DNA of 64,000 bases from Perognathus longimembris pacificus (Eukaryota; Chordata; Mammalia; Rodentia; Heteromyidae), in NCBI RefSeq assembly GCF_023159225.1, contig NC_063171.1:34937378-35001377 (forward strand), read 5' to 3'. The number at the start of each line of letters is the position of its first letter. Position 1 is the stretch's first letter. Below the pieces are notes generated by a model. The model made no database searches. It saw only the letters and a program-made list of their open reading frames with translations, and was not told the DNA's origin. Of this stretch, positions 11,213 through 22,420 are shown in pieces. A program made the translations under genes and the position numbers.

Positions 11213-11330
11213 AGGAAGTAGTGCTGTAGTTCAAAGTGGTAGAGCACTAGCCTGGAAAACAAAAGCTTAGGGACAGCACCCAGGCCCCAAGTTCAAGCCC
11301 CACGACCTGCTAACAACAACAACAAAAAAT
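11213..11330 (+). mobile_element. Geo half only (5'-truncated dimeric SINE)
   Basis: Only the right half is present: 'ggaagtagtgctgtag', 'gtggtagagcactagcc', 'agttcaagccccacgacc', then an AAC-rich tail. The left half is missing. Confidence 0.8.
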
Positions 11331-11414
11331 AAAGAAATCTATTTCAAAAAATAGGAAAGATAAAAGAGGAAGGAATTAAAGTCCTAATTACCAGATGCTA
11401 AAGGAACTAAGCAG

Positions 11415-12905
11415 ATCAATTCCAAATGGATTAAAGACCTCGAAATCAAAACAGACACCCTGAAAACACTAAAGGAAGGAGTAGGAGAAACACTTGGGCT
11501 CCTTGGCACAGGACGGAACTTCCTTGACAAAGACCCAGAAAGGCTACAAATCAAAGAAAGGATGGACAAATGGGACTGCATCAAACTGCAGAGCTTCTGC
11601 ACGGCAAAGGACATAGCTCACAAGATAAACAGAAAGCCCACAGACTGGGAGAAGATCTTTACCGGACATTCAACAGACAAAGGCCTCATCTAAAATATAT
11701 ACAGAACTAAAAAATTACCTTCTTCCAAAACAAAACCACAAAGAACCAATAGCCCCCTCATCAAGTGGGCTAAAGACTTACAAAGAGACTTCTCTGATGA
11801 GGAAATGAGAATGGCCAAGAGGCATATGAAAAAGTGCTCTACATCACTGGCCATAAAAGAAATGAAAATCAAAACAACATTGAGATTCCATCTCACCCCA
11901 GTAAGAATGTCATATATCAAGAAAACTAACAATAACAATTGTTGGAGGGGATGTGGCCAAAAGGAAACCCTACTTCATTGTTGGTGGGAATGTAAACTGG
12001 TTCAGCCACTCTGGCAAGCAGTATGGAGATTCCTCAAAAGGCTAAATATAGAACTCCCCTATGACCCAGCAGCCCCACTTTTGGGTATCTATCCAAAAGA
12101 CCACAAACAAAATCACAGTAATGCCACCAGCACAACAATGTTCATCGCAGTACAATTTGTCATAGCGAGAATCTGGAACCAACCCAGATGCCCCTCAGTA
12201 GACGAATGGATCAGGAAAATGTGGTACATATACACAATGGAATTTTATGCCTCTATCAGAAAGAATGACATTGTCCCATTTGTAAGGAAATGGAAGGACT
12301 TGGAAAAAATTATACTAAGTGAAGTGAGCCAGACCCAAAGAAACATGGACTCTATGATCTCCCTTATTGGGAATAATTAATACAGGTTTAGGCAAGTCAT
12401 AGCAGAGCATCACAAGGCCCAATAGCTATACCCTTATGAACACATAAGATGATGCTAAGTGAAATGAACTCCATGTTATGGAAACAATTGTTATATCACA
12501 GTTGTAACTACTTTCAATGTCCCATGTGTATCTGTAGCTTCTATTATTGATGATGTTCTTGTATCACCTTCCTGTGGTTGTACCTACACTATCTCTGTAA
12601 TTTTATCTGAGTATATTGGAAATCGTGTATACTGGTATTGGAAGTAGGAAATTGAAAGGGAATACCAAAATTGAGAGACACAGGGTAAAACAAGACAAAC
12701 AACTACAAAAGCAATACTTGCAAAACTGTTTGGTGTAAGTGAATTGAACACCTCCGGGTGGGGGGGAAGGAAAATGGGGAGGAGTGAGGGGGGGTATGAG
12801 GGATAAGATAACAAACGGTACAAGAAATGTATCCAATGCCTAACGTATGAAACTGTAACCTCTCTGTACATCAGTTTGATAATAAAAATTTGAAAAAAAA
12901 AAAAA
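11415..12905 (+). mobile_element. 5'-truncated rodent L1 (G-rich 3' UTR lineage) with TSD
   Basis: The insert covers the C-terminal part of ORF2, the 3' UTR and an A-tail. An 11-bp TSD 'gaactaagcag' lies at 11404-11414 and 12906-12916. The ORF2 remnant is broken by in-frame stops such as the TAA near 11691; its last open part (11805-12380, 191 codons) keeps the CX3CX7HX4C zinc-knuckle-like motif and ends at the natural stop. The 3' UTR has a G-rich polypurine stretch (about 12756-12800) and an AATAAA-like signal before the tail. Confidence 0.95.
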
Positions 12906-12939
12906 GAACTAAGCAGGATGTCTTCTGAGAGGTCAGGCA

Positions 12940-13165
12940 TTAATGTGTGTTGGTACTGGGGCTTGAACTCAGGACCTGGATGCTGTCTCTTAGCTTTTCA
13001 CTCAAAGTTGTCACTCTAGCGCTTGAGCCACACCTCTACTTCCAGTTTTTGGTGGTCAGTTGGAGATAAGAGTTTCACAGACTAAAATGCTAGGCTGGCT
13101 TTGAATCAGATCTCAGTCTCTTGAGTAACTAAGATAGCCACTCCATTTTGCTCAGTTTGCATTAT
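12940..13165 (-). mobile_element. B1-like/Geo dimeric SINE
   Basis: Complemented Geo ('ggtactggggcttgaactc', 'gcgcttgagccacacc') is followed by the complemented B1-like half ('gatctcagtctcttgagtaa'). It is diverged. Confidence 0.82.
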
Positions 13166-13417
13166 TCTCCTGGGGAGAAGCTAGGTAGTTCCAAGATATT
13201 TAACAAAAGGCAAAAGTCAGGCAGAAAGAAGAGGAGATAGACCTCCCCTGGATACTCCAAACTGTTCATGTAAGAGAGGTTCATCAGGGCTCTGCCTCTC
13301 TTACTGTAACTCATGACAAGGAAAACTCATTAGGAAAATACACAAGGAGCCAAAACCAACTGAGGTTTATACAGGAATAGGACTTGCAAAGACTAACCAG
13401 GCAATTAAGATCCCTCT
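13166..13417. other. Unassigned interval, no gene seen
   Basis: No repeat or coding signal is recognised. Confidence 0.5.
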
Positions 13418-13657
13418 CCAAGCTGGGCACCAGTGGCTCATGCCTGTAATCCTTGCTACTCAGGAGACTAAGATCTGAGGATAGTGTTAGAGGCCAGCCA
13501 GGGCAAGAGTCTGAGAGTCTTATCTCCAATAAACTACTCAGAAAAGTTAGAAGTGGTGGTTTGGCTCAAGTGGTAGAGTGCTAGCCTTGAGCAAAAAGAA
13601 GCTCAGAGCACCCAGGCCTTAAATTCAAGACCCAGGACAGCACCCCCCCCAAAAAAA
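13418..13657 (+). mobile_element. B1-like/Geo dimeric SINE with TSD
   Basis: The left half starts 'gctgggcaccagtggctcat' and the Geo half carries 'gcaaaaagaagctcag'. An 8-bp TSD 'atccctct' lies at 13410-13417 and 13658-13665. Confidence 0.9.
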
Positions 13658-13665
13658 ATCCCTCT

Positions 13666-14164
13666 GAAAATAAAATAGTCGTGAATTGCAACAATATCTT
13701 TGCTCTTTGTCTACTATAGTAATTAACACAGAGTTGGAAAGAGCGAATCCTTCCTGTAGTTGGAGTTTCCCACCCTGAAACAGGGAAACATTGGAAATCG
13801 TTCCCTCAGGGAGAGAAAGCATCCTGCCCTCACCCCAGGGGAAGAAGACAACAGAGTAGTCATTTGAGGGAAGGACAATCTTTCTCTTCAACTCACCCCA
13901 GACTCAGATCTCATGGGAACTCTTGTCCTTCCTCACGTGCTCCTGGGATTCAGCAGCTGGAGCAAACCCAAGCTGGCCAGGACTCAGGATAATATGGGTT
14001 TACTCTCTCTTACTAGCCAAACCCCCTGGAGCACAGAGGAAGCCTTGTTTCTTTCTAACTAGATTATACCTTTTTATTTCCCAAAAGAAGGGCAGTGGCT
14101 TTTTCATTTGTATGGGGAACAGAAGGTTATGCATACAGTATCTATCATAGAAAATGGAAGGCTC
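13666..14164. other. Unassigned interval, no gene seen
   Basis: No repeat is recognised. Open frames at 13625-13891 (minus) and 13923-14150 (plus) lack domain or splice support. Confidence 0.55.
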
Positions 14165-14358
14165 CAGAGCCTAAGTGTTAAGAGCCCAGGCTTTGATTTC
14201 AATTGTACCATGACTTTCTAACTGCATAACTTGGCAAGTTATTTAAGCTTGATGAGCTCTGCTTCTTAATCTGTAAAAGACAATTGATGACACGTACCTG
14301 CTAATAGTTCTTCAAAACATTGTATAAAACACATTTGGCACAATGCCCAGTACATAGG
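14165..14358 (+). repeat. MIR SINE
   Basis: MIR landmarks are 'gtgttaagagcccaggcttt', 'ataacttggcaagttattta', 'cttcttaatctgtaaaa' and 'catttggcacaatgccca'. Well preserved for this family. Confidence 0.75.
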
Positions 14359-14371
14359 TTCTTTTTTCTTT

Positions 14372-14375
<4 letters not shown>

Positions 14376-14424
<49 letters not shown>
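14376..14424. repeat. (GT)n microsatellite
   Basis: About 24 GT units. It abuts the tail end of the reverse-oriented SINE at 14428-14625, so it probably grew from that SINE's tail. Confidence 0.95.
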
Positions 14425-14427
<3 letters not shown>

Positions 14428-14625
14428 CATGGGTGCTGGTACTAATGCTGTCACTTAGCTTTTCTGCTCAAAGGTTGGCGCTCTACCACTTGAGCCAGCT
14501 TTCGGATGGTTAATTGGAGATAAGCAATCATCTCTGATTTCTCTTCCTAGACTGGCTTTAAATCACGATGCCCAGTCTCCTGAGTAGCTAGGATTACAGG
14601 GCTGAGCTGCCAATGCCTGCAGTGG
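14428..14625 (-). mobile_element. B1-like/Geo dimeric SINE
   Basis: Complemented Geo ('gctctaccacttgagcc') and B1-like half ('ctcctgagtagctaggatta'). The microsatellite at 14376-14424 replaces its tail. Confidence 0.8.
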
Positions 14626-14815
14626 ATTCACTCTTGCTTGGGAGCCTTGTTCAGCTGGCACACATTTGGGCCATACTTCCATTCTGGCATTTTGCTGGTT
14701 AATTGAATATGGAGTTTTATGGACTTTTCTGTGAGTTTTGGCTTCTAACCTCAATCCTCCATATCTTTATCTTCTGAGTAGCAATATTACAGACATGAGC
14801 CATTAGCATCTGGCC
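14626..14815 (-). mobile_element. Old B1-like dimeric SINE
   Basis: A weaker second copy directly adjacent: 'attttgctggttaattgaat' and 'cttctgagtagcaatattac' match the complemented dimer. Strongly diverged. Confidence 0.55.
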
Positions 14816-15794
14816 TTTTTCTTTCATTTGTAGATGGGCAGGGTTGCCCTAATAATACATGTTTCCTCTCCCATGACTCATTAAGCTTTGAGGTCACCTT
14901 TACAATTCCCAATTAAGAGAAAATGATTCTATAGAAATTAAAGGAGTTATTCTCTGCCCTCTGTGGACTCCATTGGGCCTCTCGGACATGAAGCACACAA
15001 CTCTGGGAAATGGGCTGCATGCAGTCCTCATGGGCTTTCTGAACACAGCCTTTCCTGCACAAACACCCTCTGGCTCCCACAGCTGCCTTCTGAGAGACTA
15101 TCTCGGTGCACAAACATTTTAATGATGTATTCATTTATCTTGAAAGGTAGGATATGGTAAAAATCCAGGGGTATATTTGGGCTGATTGTTATGCCTCTAA
15201 CATTAATATATAATTACAGAAAAAAAATGAGGCTATCAGATGACATAATTAAATAATGTAAACAATGAAAAAATTACAGTGGGCAGTGATTTCAGAAAAT
15301 CCTAATTATACTCTGAGAATGTAAAGCCCTTGGTTCTAACCTACACTGCTAAATTATCACCAAGTTCCTTGCATGAGGTCATCCACAAGATTTTCTATGT
15401 CTCTACGTGGCCTCATTTCATGAAGGCAGTGTAACCCTGAGGCCATGTCCACTAAGGGAATGACTTTCACTGAGACTAGTTGGCACTTGTCACCCTTGGA
15501 AGAATGACTGATACACTGACAACCAACTCCAAAAGAACTATATCCCATGATTAGTAAGATGGCATGCTATTCTCTGGACATAGATGAGTTCAGTATGCAT
15601 ATGCAGATGTGTTATGTGCACAGTTTTTAAAGGAACATGAAGAAATATGTCTGTAGTTCATGTATATCCAGCCATTTGTTTGTGACTACTTTATAAGTAA
15701 TACTTCTGAGAATAAAAGATACCTAGATGTATAACAACAAAAAGGGCAAAGTATGAGGGAAAAATATGGCCAGATAGGATGCTGATATTACTGT
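14816..15794. other. Unassigned interval, no gene seen
   Basis: AT-rich. Overlapping sense and antisense frames at 14913-15160 and a 63-codon frame at 15357-15548 lack any recognisable domain. No repeat family is recognised. Confidence 0.55.
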
Positions 15795-15985
15795 GGACAT
15801 TTTTACAAGCACTGTGCATCACATCCCTTTCACAGAAACATAGCTACTTGTGGATGGATCAACTACAGCCCAGAGTAGTTAACAGCATGCCTGGGTGACC
15901 TAGGTTTTGAGAGGCAAAGTTGGGTTTAGAATCCAGGTATCTAGCTGTTGAGCTCAGTGGAGAGCTCCTAAAGACCATGACAGAG
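15795..15985 (-). repeat. MIR SINE
   Basis: Complemented MIR is visible as 'caagcactgtgcatcacat', 'gcctgggtgacctaggt' and 'gttgggtttagaatccaggt'. Confidence 0.5.
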
Positions 15986-16125
15986 TGACAAGCTATATAG
16001 AGCATATGTGTTCTAGAGGTCTGGAGAAAATAGGTTACTGTTGGGGAGACAATAAACTGGAAGAGTGACAAAAAGTATGGCCACTTTCCAGAGCAATGTT
16101 CAGAAAATCAAATAGTCATTGTGGG

Positions 16126-16307
16126 CCTGGGAATATGGCCTAGTGGCAAGAGTGCTTGCCTCTTATACATGAAGCCCAGGGTTCGATTCCCCTGCACCAC
16201 ACATATGGAAAACGGCCAGAAGGGGTGCTGTGGCTCAGGTGGCAGAGTGCTAGCCTTGAGCGGGAAGGGATGGTGCTCAGGCCCTGAGTCCAAGGCCCAG
16301 GACTGGC

Positions 16308-16336
<29 letters not shown>
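16126..16336 (+). mobile_element. IDL-Geo SINE, young, with TSD
   Basis: Near-consensus dimer with intact left A-box ('tggcctagtggc') and B-box ('ggttcgattcc'). A 16-bp TSD 'aaatagtcattgtggg' lies at 16110-16125 and 16337-16352, and the uninterrupted A-tail is over 25 nt. The Geo half lacks the usual 'caaaaagaagccagg' linker (it reads 'gagcgggaagggatgg'). Confidence 0.95.
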
Positions 16337-16341
<5 letters not shown>

Positions 16342-16352
16342 GTCATTGTGGG

Positions 16353-16914
16353 TGAGGAATAAGAGGAAGATGAGATAAGAAACTTTGGGAAGGGTAGAGC
16401 TATGAGACTTTTGGTAGGATGGAAAGGATAGGTCAACAGTGTCTTCATCTGAATAGAAGAAGGAAAAAATTATCAGAGGTAGAAAGGGGAAGATGGAATT
16501 TAAGATAAGGGAAGGTAGAATTTAAGATGAGGGAAGATAGAATATAAGAAGTTCTTCACACTCCTGCTTTTATAGTGGCTGAGGACCTTCCTAAGAGATG
16601 CCCACCACCAGATAGCTTCAGATTCAAGACAAGAACACAAGTGAAGTAACAGAATAGAGAAGCTCCCTTGGAAGAGGCCTGATGAGAGACAAGCCAAAGG
16701 CAGACCGAGAAGACCAAGGAGGAAGATGGGGGAAGAGGGAGGAGAAAGGGGCACCCCCACCCCAAAGCAGGGACAAGATCATACAGAAAGGTATTAGTGA
16801 TTAGTCACTGCCCCTAGAGGTTTCCCTTTCCTCAACCTAGATGAACCCCAACTTAGTCTATCATAAGCCACACACGTGGGACATGGTAACCCTCAGTAGA
16901 TCCTAACAATCTGA
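16353..16914. other. Unassigned purine-rich interval
   Basis: Purine-rich on the plus strand from 16370 to 16750. It includes the short tandem repeat listed separately. The minus-strand frames at 16500-16765 are low-complexity (Ser/Leu/Pro-rich) and not convincing. Confidence 0.5.
16491..16551. repeat. Three-unit imperfect minisatellite, 22-bp unit
   Basis: Units at 16491-16512, 16513-16534 and 16535-16551 share 'agaatttaagat-aggga'; the third is shortened. Confidence 0.8.
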
Positions 16915-17035
16915 TTGTTGCTACTCATTCAGACTCCCCGTTTGAGTAAGTGCTAAGACAGAGCCCCATCTGTCTACTGCACTCCTGACTCCTAAGAGCC
17001 TGTGCCTAGCCTAGTACTAAATAAATCCATCCGGG
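16915..17035 (+). repeat. Possible L2 3' fragment
   Basis: The series 'gacagagccccatctgtct', 'tgtgcctagcctagtacta' and 'aataaatccatcc' follows the L2 3' end. Low certainty. Confidence 0.35.
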
Positions 17036-17721
17036 GGAAGGAGGAGGGGAGAAGAGGGGAGAGACTGAGATGAAGAGAAGCTGGGCTTAGGAGTTCATTC
17101 CCAGTGCAGCACTATTTCTGCCATACCACATTGCTTCCCTCCACCTATGGGGTACCATGGCTCACAATTCCTCTGGGCAGTCCTCACAGCTGGAGAAGGA
17201 GCCCCCACAAAACGCACTCGCATGTTGCACACTTCATGTGCGCTCTGACAGGGTGCAGAGAGGCCAAAGCCACAGTCTCTCGTCCCTAACAGACCACACC
17301 TCTCACTTGCTGCAAACCTCCTGGCACACAAACCAAAGATCAAATCCAGCACTTCAACCACCATAACAAACATAAAGTGTTTACCAGAGAGCCAAAGGAA
17401 AAAGCAACAGCCCACCCTCCGCTTCCACAGAATGTGTACCAGAGTCAAATCACTGAAATGAGTGTTCTGGCTCCTCCACTAACATAACCACTTGCTTCTG
17501 GCCAATCAGAGAGAAGCCACTTGACTTTCCAGAGCCCATGAACCCCTGGCTACCAACAGACTACACAGGTAGTAGCCAGATCTGTGTGCTGAAGCCAGAA
17601 GTATCAGCAAAGCCGAATGCTCCCCGGGTAATATTTCCCAGTATGTTCTGAGTTCTCTGAGCTACATTTTTGGTGCCCAAGGAAAACCAGTGGGCAATGG
17701 ATTCCTTAATTATCAGTGCCA
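17036..17721. other. Unassigned, GC-richer interval
   Basis: After a purine run (17036-17090) this is the more GC-rich part of the 14-24 kb region. It has a CCAAT box in 'ggccaatcagag' near 17500. A 117-codon minus frame (17095-17448) overlaps plus frames and has no known domain. It could be an old LTR or regulatory DNA; I cannot decide. Confidence 0.4.
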
Positions 17722-18020
17722 TGGTTTGTTGTTGGGCCTACTTAACTATGATATAGTGCCCCAGTCACTGACTTAGGTGGTATTGTGAAGATACTTTGTA
17801 GATAGGAGGAAAATCCACAAAGGGTTGGTTTTGAGTAAGATAACCTGGATAGGCCTCATTCATTCCATTGTATTGAATAGGTTTTTTTAAATTTGGCTTT
17901 TATAAAGCAGAGCTGAGACTTCCTTGAAGAATAGAGTAGCAGAGAATAGCTCTCTGACACAGGAATAGGGACTCAGAAGTCACAAGAGATATTGAAGACC
18001 CCTTCTCCCCCCGAGGGAAA
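17722..18020. mobile_element. Possible ERVL/MLT2-like LTR fragment
   Basis: The series 'ttgtgaagatactttgtaga', 'ttgagtaagataacctgga' and 'taggcctcattcattcca' resembles the middle of MLT2-type LTRs as I remember them. No coding sequence is attached. Name and limits are uncertain. Confidence 0.35.
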
Positions 18021-18029
18021 ATGGAGCCT

Positions 18030-18112
18030 CTGACACTGTTTAATCCCATCTTACTAATGGGAAACAGAGGCCATGTGACTAGGGAAAGCCATGCATTTAG
18101 CATGGCTAAAAT
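18030..18112 (-). repeat. MIR fragment
   Basis: Complemented MIR core: 'cccatcttactaatgggaaa', 'cagaggccatgtgactaggg'. Confidence 0.45.
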
Positions 18113-18339
18113 GGAACACCAAAAGGGAAACTAGATTGAAGACTGCCTCTCTGGCTCCAAGGCAATACACGTTATGATGTGTAGCACACTGAAAGTGACA
18201 GCCATGGGATGAAAGTTCACACACATTTTCTTTTTTTCTCCTTGAGCTATCAGTCACTCCCAGAACCACACACCATCTTGATCTCCTTGTTTCACTCTCC
18301 ATCTCTCTCTCTCTCCCCCCTCCTCATCCCTCCTGTCTT

Positions 18340-18347
<8 letters not shown>

Positions 18348-18425
<78 letters not shown>
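18348..18425. repeat. Compound (CA)n(GA)n microsatellite
   Basis: About 16 CA units, then 'tacaca', then about 20 GA units. Upstream is a pyrimidine-rich (TC) stretch. Long uninterrupted runs predict high length polymorphism. Confidence 0.97.
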
Positions 18426-18427
<2 letters not shown>

Positions 18428-18493
18428 TGCCTGTCACTGATCCACCATTCTCTGCCTGGTTGTGAAAATTATTGGCCTATGCTTCATTGAAAT

Positions 18494-18514
18494 GGGGCGG
18501 GGGCGGGGGGAGGG
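18494..18514 (+). other. G-quadruplex motif
   Basis: Four G-runs of 4, 5, 6 and 3 separated by single bases, which satisfies the G-quadruplex pattern with very short loops. Folding is inferred. Confidence 0.6.
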
Positions 18515-18524
18515 AAGATCTCTG

Positions 18525-18730
18525 GACTAGAACAGAAGGCACTGAGAAATCAAGGTTCTTCAGTCTAGCTTTATGCGTGTGCATCTCTGGCGGGTCATCT
18601 GTTCCTTTTCACTTTTGGCTTTCTTAATCTGTAAAATGGAGCAATAATTTCTATCTTCACTTCTCTCAATGTGCTTATAGGTCAAGAGAATAATAGGTAT
18701 ACAATCGCCTTGTAATGAAAGTAACTACTA
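18525..18730 (+). repeat. MIR SINE
   Basis: Central MIR landmark 'ttcttaatctgtaaaatgga' followed by 'gcaataatttctatcttcac', with weaker flanks. Confidence 0.55.
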
Positions 18731-18739
18731 TGTCAAAGC

Positions 18740-18763
18740 GTGTGTGTGTGTGTGTGTGTGTGT
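18740..18763. repeat. (GT)n microsatellite
   Basis: Twelve GT units. Confidence 0.95.
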
Positions 18764-19042
18764 ATGGATGTATCTATGCAGAGTGGATTACTGCAATCAT
18801 GTTTATCACCACAAAACAATGGAAGTGTGGGGCTGGTGGTAACATGTATATTCAAAAAAGGAATAATTCTGTTTTCATTTAAGAAAACAAATGACTTAAC
18901 AATGAATAACTGAATATATATGTAATAAGTACTTTTATGTAGGCCTTTTTCCCTTTCAAAGTTACTACATTTATAAAACATAAAATTCTAGGTCAATAGA
19001 ATGTCCATTCTTATAGTTATTCATATAGCTCATCTTTCAACT
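18764..19042. other. Unassigned interval
   Basis: AT-rich with no recognised repeat or gene. Confidence 0.5.
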
Positions 19043-19252
19043 TTTTTAATGCTGGTACAGAGGCTCAAACTCATGTTCTTCCTTAGCTTTTGCACTCATG
19101 GATAGCATTTAATCATTTGAGCCATCCTACAAATTCTGGCTTTTTACTGGTTAATTGGAGACAAGATTTGTCTGCATGAGCTGGATCCAGTCCTCAAATC
19201 TCAGCCCTGTGAGTAGCTATGATTGCAGCATGAGCCACTGGTTCCCAGATAA
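19043..19252 (-). mobile_element. B1-like/Geo dimeric SINE, old
   Basis: Complemented Geo ('atgctggtacagaggctc') and B1-like half ('ctgtgagtagctatgattgc'). Diverged. Confidence 0.75.
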
Positions 19253-19959
19253 TTTCCCTTTTTGATTATTTAATAAGTTTTTTAAATGTATGTAATTCTG
19301 AGACTGGAAAAATCGTTTTTATTGAATAAAGGTAGTTCCTTTTGTGTTGTGTTGTGTTTTTCTTGTTAATTAATTAAAATTTCATATTTGGAGAAAAGTC
19401 TCCAAAATCAATGTGTCAAGGAGAAAAATGGGCTGGAGTGCATTTGCCTAAATGTCATCGCACTTCAGAATTGCTTTGTCCTCTCTTATAATCACTACTC
19501 CTCCTCCTCCCTTTCCGCAGAAACCGCCCCACCTCTGTGCTCTGCCAGCCATTCAGATTCCTGGAAATGATTAATTCTATGATTTATTAGGGGACACTTA
19601 TGTTTGCATTCTCTAGAGCAGGGCCTAAGTCCTCGAGCTTCTTCTTCTGTACCCTTCCGGGGCTTTGGAAAGTACAGTTTTGCAACAAAAAGATAAATGG
19701 TGCTTTGCTGATCTTTGGCCCCAGTGTTTCTCATTATCTTCCTTTGGATGCAATCACTGTCTTTTGTTCCAAAGCCACAGAATACTGGTCTTTTAATCCT
19801 CCCAGAGCTAAGAGGCTTCCTAGTCACCAGCCTCTTATGTAATCCAAGTCTCTTCCTCTCTGTTCCACCTGGCATATCTCTTCTATAGATTGTTGTATTG
19901 CTTATCTGCTCATTTACTGGACCTCCTAACAATTATCCCTACCCTCTCTGTTTGCCTTA
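19253..19959. other. Unassigned; splice-acceptor-like site inside
   Basis: A pyrimidine tract ending in 'ccctttccgcag' (AG at 19519-19520) resembles a 3' splice site. Downstream sequence to 19960 is non-repetitive. A 145-codon minus frame (19495-19932) begins with TTG and has no known domain. No exon is called. Confidence 0.4.
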
Positions 19960-20085
19960 TAATCTTTTTTAATACACTATAACCAGTTGAAGTCTTCTTG
20001 GAGCAAAATTCCTCTCTCACAGCTCTGCTTAAGCATCACAGCAGTTCTTTGTCACCTACATAGTGGGAAAGGCCTAACACTTTAC
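19960..20085 (+). repeat. Possible L2 fragment
   Basis: 'cacagctctgcttaagcatc', 'gcagttctttgtcacctaca' and 'gggaaaggcctaacac' follow an internal L2 segment. Weak. Confidence 0.3.
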
Positions 20086-20104
20086 AGTGGTTCAATAAAC
20101 ACTG

Positions 20105-20135
<31 letters not shown>

Positions 20136-20136
20136 G
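20105..20136. repeat. (CTGT)n microsatellite
   Basis: About eight CTGT units, adjoining the tail of the reverse SINE that follows. Confidence 0.93.
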
Positions 20137-20139
20137 TTG

Positions 20140-20378
20140 GGAGGGGGAGGTTCTGGGGCTGGAATTCTGAGCGTTGGCACTGTCCCTGAGCTTCATTTGC
20201 TCAAGACTAGCTCCTTACCACTTGAGCCACAGCACCACTTCCATCTTTTTCTAAGTAGTTTATTGGTGGTAAGAGTCTCATGGACTTTCCTGTCCAGGAT
20301 GGCTTCAAACTGCAATCCTCAGCTCTCGGCCTCCTGAATAGCTAGGATTACAAGCATGAGACACCTGCACCTGGCTTT
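20140..20378 (-). mobile_element. B1-like/Geo dimeric SINE
   Basis: Complemented Geo ('accacttgagccacagcacc') then the B1-like half ('gcctcctgaatagctaggat'). The CTGT repeat sits at its tail end. Confidence 0.87.
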
Positions 20379-20484
20379 CTCTGTGCTTTTTAATGAGTAA
20401 GCCAAGGCACTGATCATTATTGAATCTGTACAATGTTCTCTCTATTTTGCTGTTAAAACAGAGTCGTCAAATTTTTAAATAACA

Positions 20485-22420
20485 TAAGGGAAATCAAAGA
20501 GGACACAAGGAGATGGAAAGACCTCCATGCTCATGGGTAGGCAGAATCAATATAGTGAAAATGGCCATATTGCCCAAATTGTTATACAAATTCAATGCAA
20601 TACCTATCAAAATCCCAGCCACATTCTTCACTGAAATAGAGAAACCAATCCATAAATTCATATGGAGCAGCGAAAAACCTAGAATAGCCAAAGCAATTCT
20701 AGGCAAAAAAAAAAAAAAGCAGTGCAGGAGGTATCACAATACCAGACTTCAAGCTCTACTACAAGGCCATCATAACAAAAACAGCATGGTATTGGTATAA
20801 AAACAGATCGGAAGACCAATGGATTAGAATTGAAGACTCAGAAATAAAACCGCACTCTTACAGCCAACTGATATTCGACAAAGGAGCTAAAGACATACAA
20901 TGGAATAAACATAGCCTCTTCAACTACTGGTGCTGGGAGAACTGGGCAGCCATATGCAGAAAACTCAAAGTAGACCCAAGCCTATCACCATGCACCAAGA
21001 TCAACTCAAAATGGATCAAGGACCTCAATATCAGACCTGAATCCTTGAAACTACTGAAGGACAGAGTAGGAAAGACGCTAGAACTTATAGGCACAGGAAG
21101 GAACTTCCTGAATAGAGTCCCAGGGGCACAACAAATAGGGGAAAGACTCGACAAATGGGACTACTACAAATTAAAAAGTTTCTGCACAGCTAAGGACATA
21201 GCCACCAAAATAGAAAGACAGCCAGCAATATGGGAAAGGATATTTACCAGCACAGCAACAGACAAAGGCCTCATATCTGTCATCTACAGAGAACTCAAAA
21301 AACTAAGCCCCTCCAAGCCCAATAAACCTATTAGGAAATGGGCAAAGGAGCTAAAGAGAGACTTCACAAGAGAAGATATAAAAATGGCAAAGAAACACAT
21401 GAGGAAATGTTCATCATCCCTGGCAGTAAAGGAAATGCAAATAAAAACAACCCTGAGATACCACTTCACCCCAGTTAGAATGGCCCATACTCTGAACTCA
21501 GGCAACAACAAATGCTGGAGGGGGTGCGGGGAAAGAGGAACCCTTCTCCATTGTTGGTGGGAGTGCAAATTAGTACAACCACTTTGGAGAACAGTATGGA
21601 GGTTTCTCAAAAAGCTCAACATAGACCTACCCTATGACCCAGCCATATCACTCCTAGGCATCTATCCTAAACAGCAAAACCCAAGATATCAAAAAGACAT
21701 TTGTTTATCGTGGCACAATTCACAATAGCCAAAATATGGAAACAACCCAGATGCCCCTCCACAGACGAATGGATCCAAAAAATATGGTACTTACACACAA
21801 TGGAATACTACATAGCGATTAGGAATGGTGAAATATTGTTATTCGCAGGGAAATGGTCAGAACTCAAACAAATAATGTTGAGCGAACACAGAAAACAAAG
21901 GGGCATGATCTCCCTGATATATGACTGTTAACAAAGGGAGACGGAGAGACAGTAGAGACCAAGTCTGGGAAACCAAAAACTGCTTGTCAAATAGTATTCC
22001 CCACAGGATTGGGGCAGCGACCCAACAGTATGTAACTAAAACCAAACAATTACTCAACATATGAAGGTCAAAAATTGACCTCTCAGGGGAATACAATAGC
22101 TCAAAAACTAGGTATGTACGTTCATATAAGACTACTGTCGACATATGGTCTAATATCGACATTACATTTAAAGCCCTAGGCGGACTTTCTTGGGTGTGGC
22201 CACGTGGCTACTGTATATGTTCGCAATACATTATATTGTATATATGTCTACCTGACCTAGAGAAGAGATAGAAAAACAGGACGTAAGATATCACAAGAAA
22301 TGTACACACTGCCCTACTGTACCCTTTTTGCACAACACCTTGTCAAAAAATTTGTGTTCAATTAATAAACAAAGTTAAAATTAAAAAATAAATAAATAAG
22401 CCAATCCAATATAAAAAAAA
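20485..22420 (+). mobile_element. 5'-truncated young L1 (second lineage) with TSD
   Basis: The insert holds the C-terminal half of ORF2, a long 3' UTR and an AT-rich tail. A 10-bp TSD 'ttaaataaca' lies at 20475-20484 and 22421-22430. Compared with the related copy at 51482-53080, ORF2 is broken by an A-tract enlarged from 7 to 14 (about 20704-20718), a 10-bp deletion near 21700, and a 12-bp in-frame deletion near 21885. The zinc-knuckle-like CX3CX7HX4C motif survives in the open part at 21045-21728. The 3' UTR is about 240 bp longer than in the other copy. Confidence 0.96.

Noticed and set aside
17095..17448. 117-codon minus frame
   Set aside because: Overlaps plus-strand frames, no domain, no repeat or exon support.
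17670..17700. Sequence resembling a retroviral primer-binding site ('tggtgcccaaggaaaacc')
   Set aside because: Only partial resemblance and no recognisable LTR end or viral coding sequence on either side.
19495..19932. 145-codon minus-strand open frame
   Set aside because: Begins with TTG, has no recognisable domain, and no splice or promoter context; this length is expected by chance among six frames of 64 kb.
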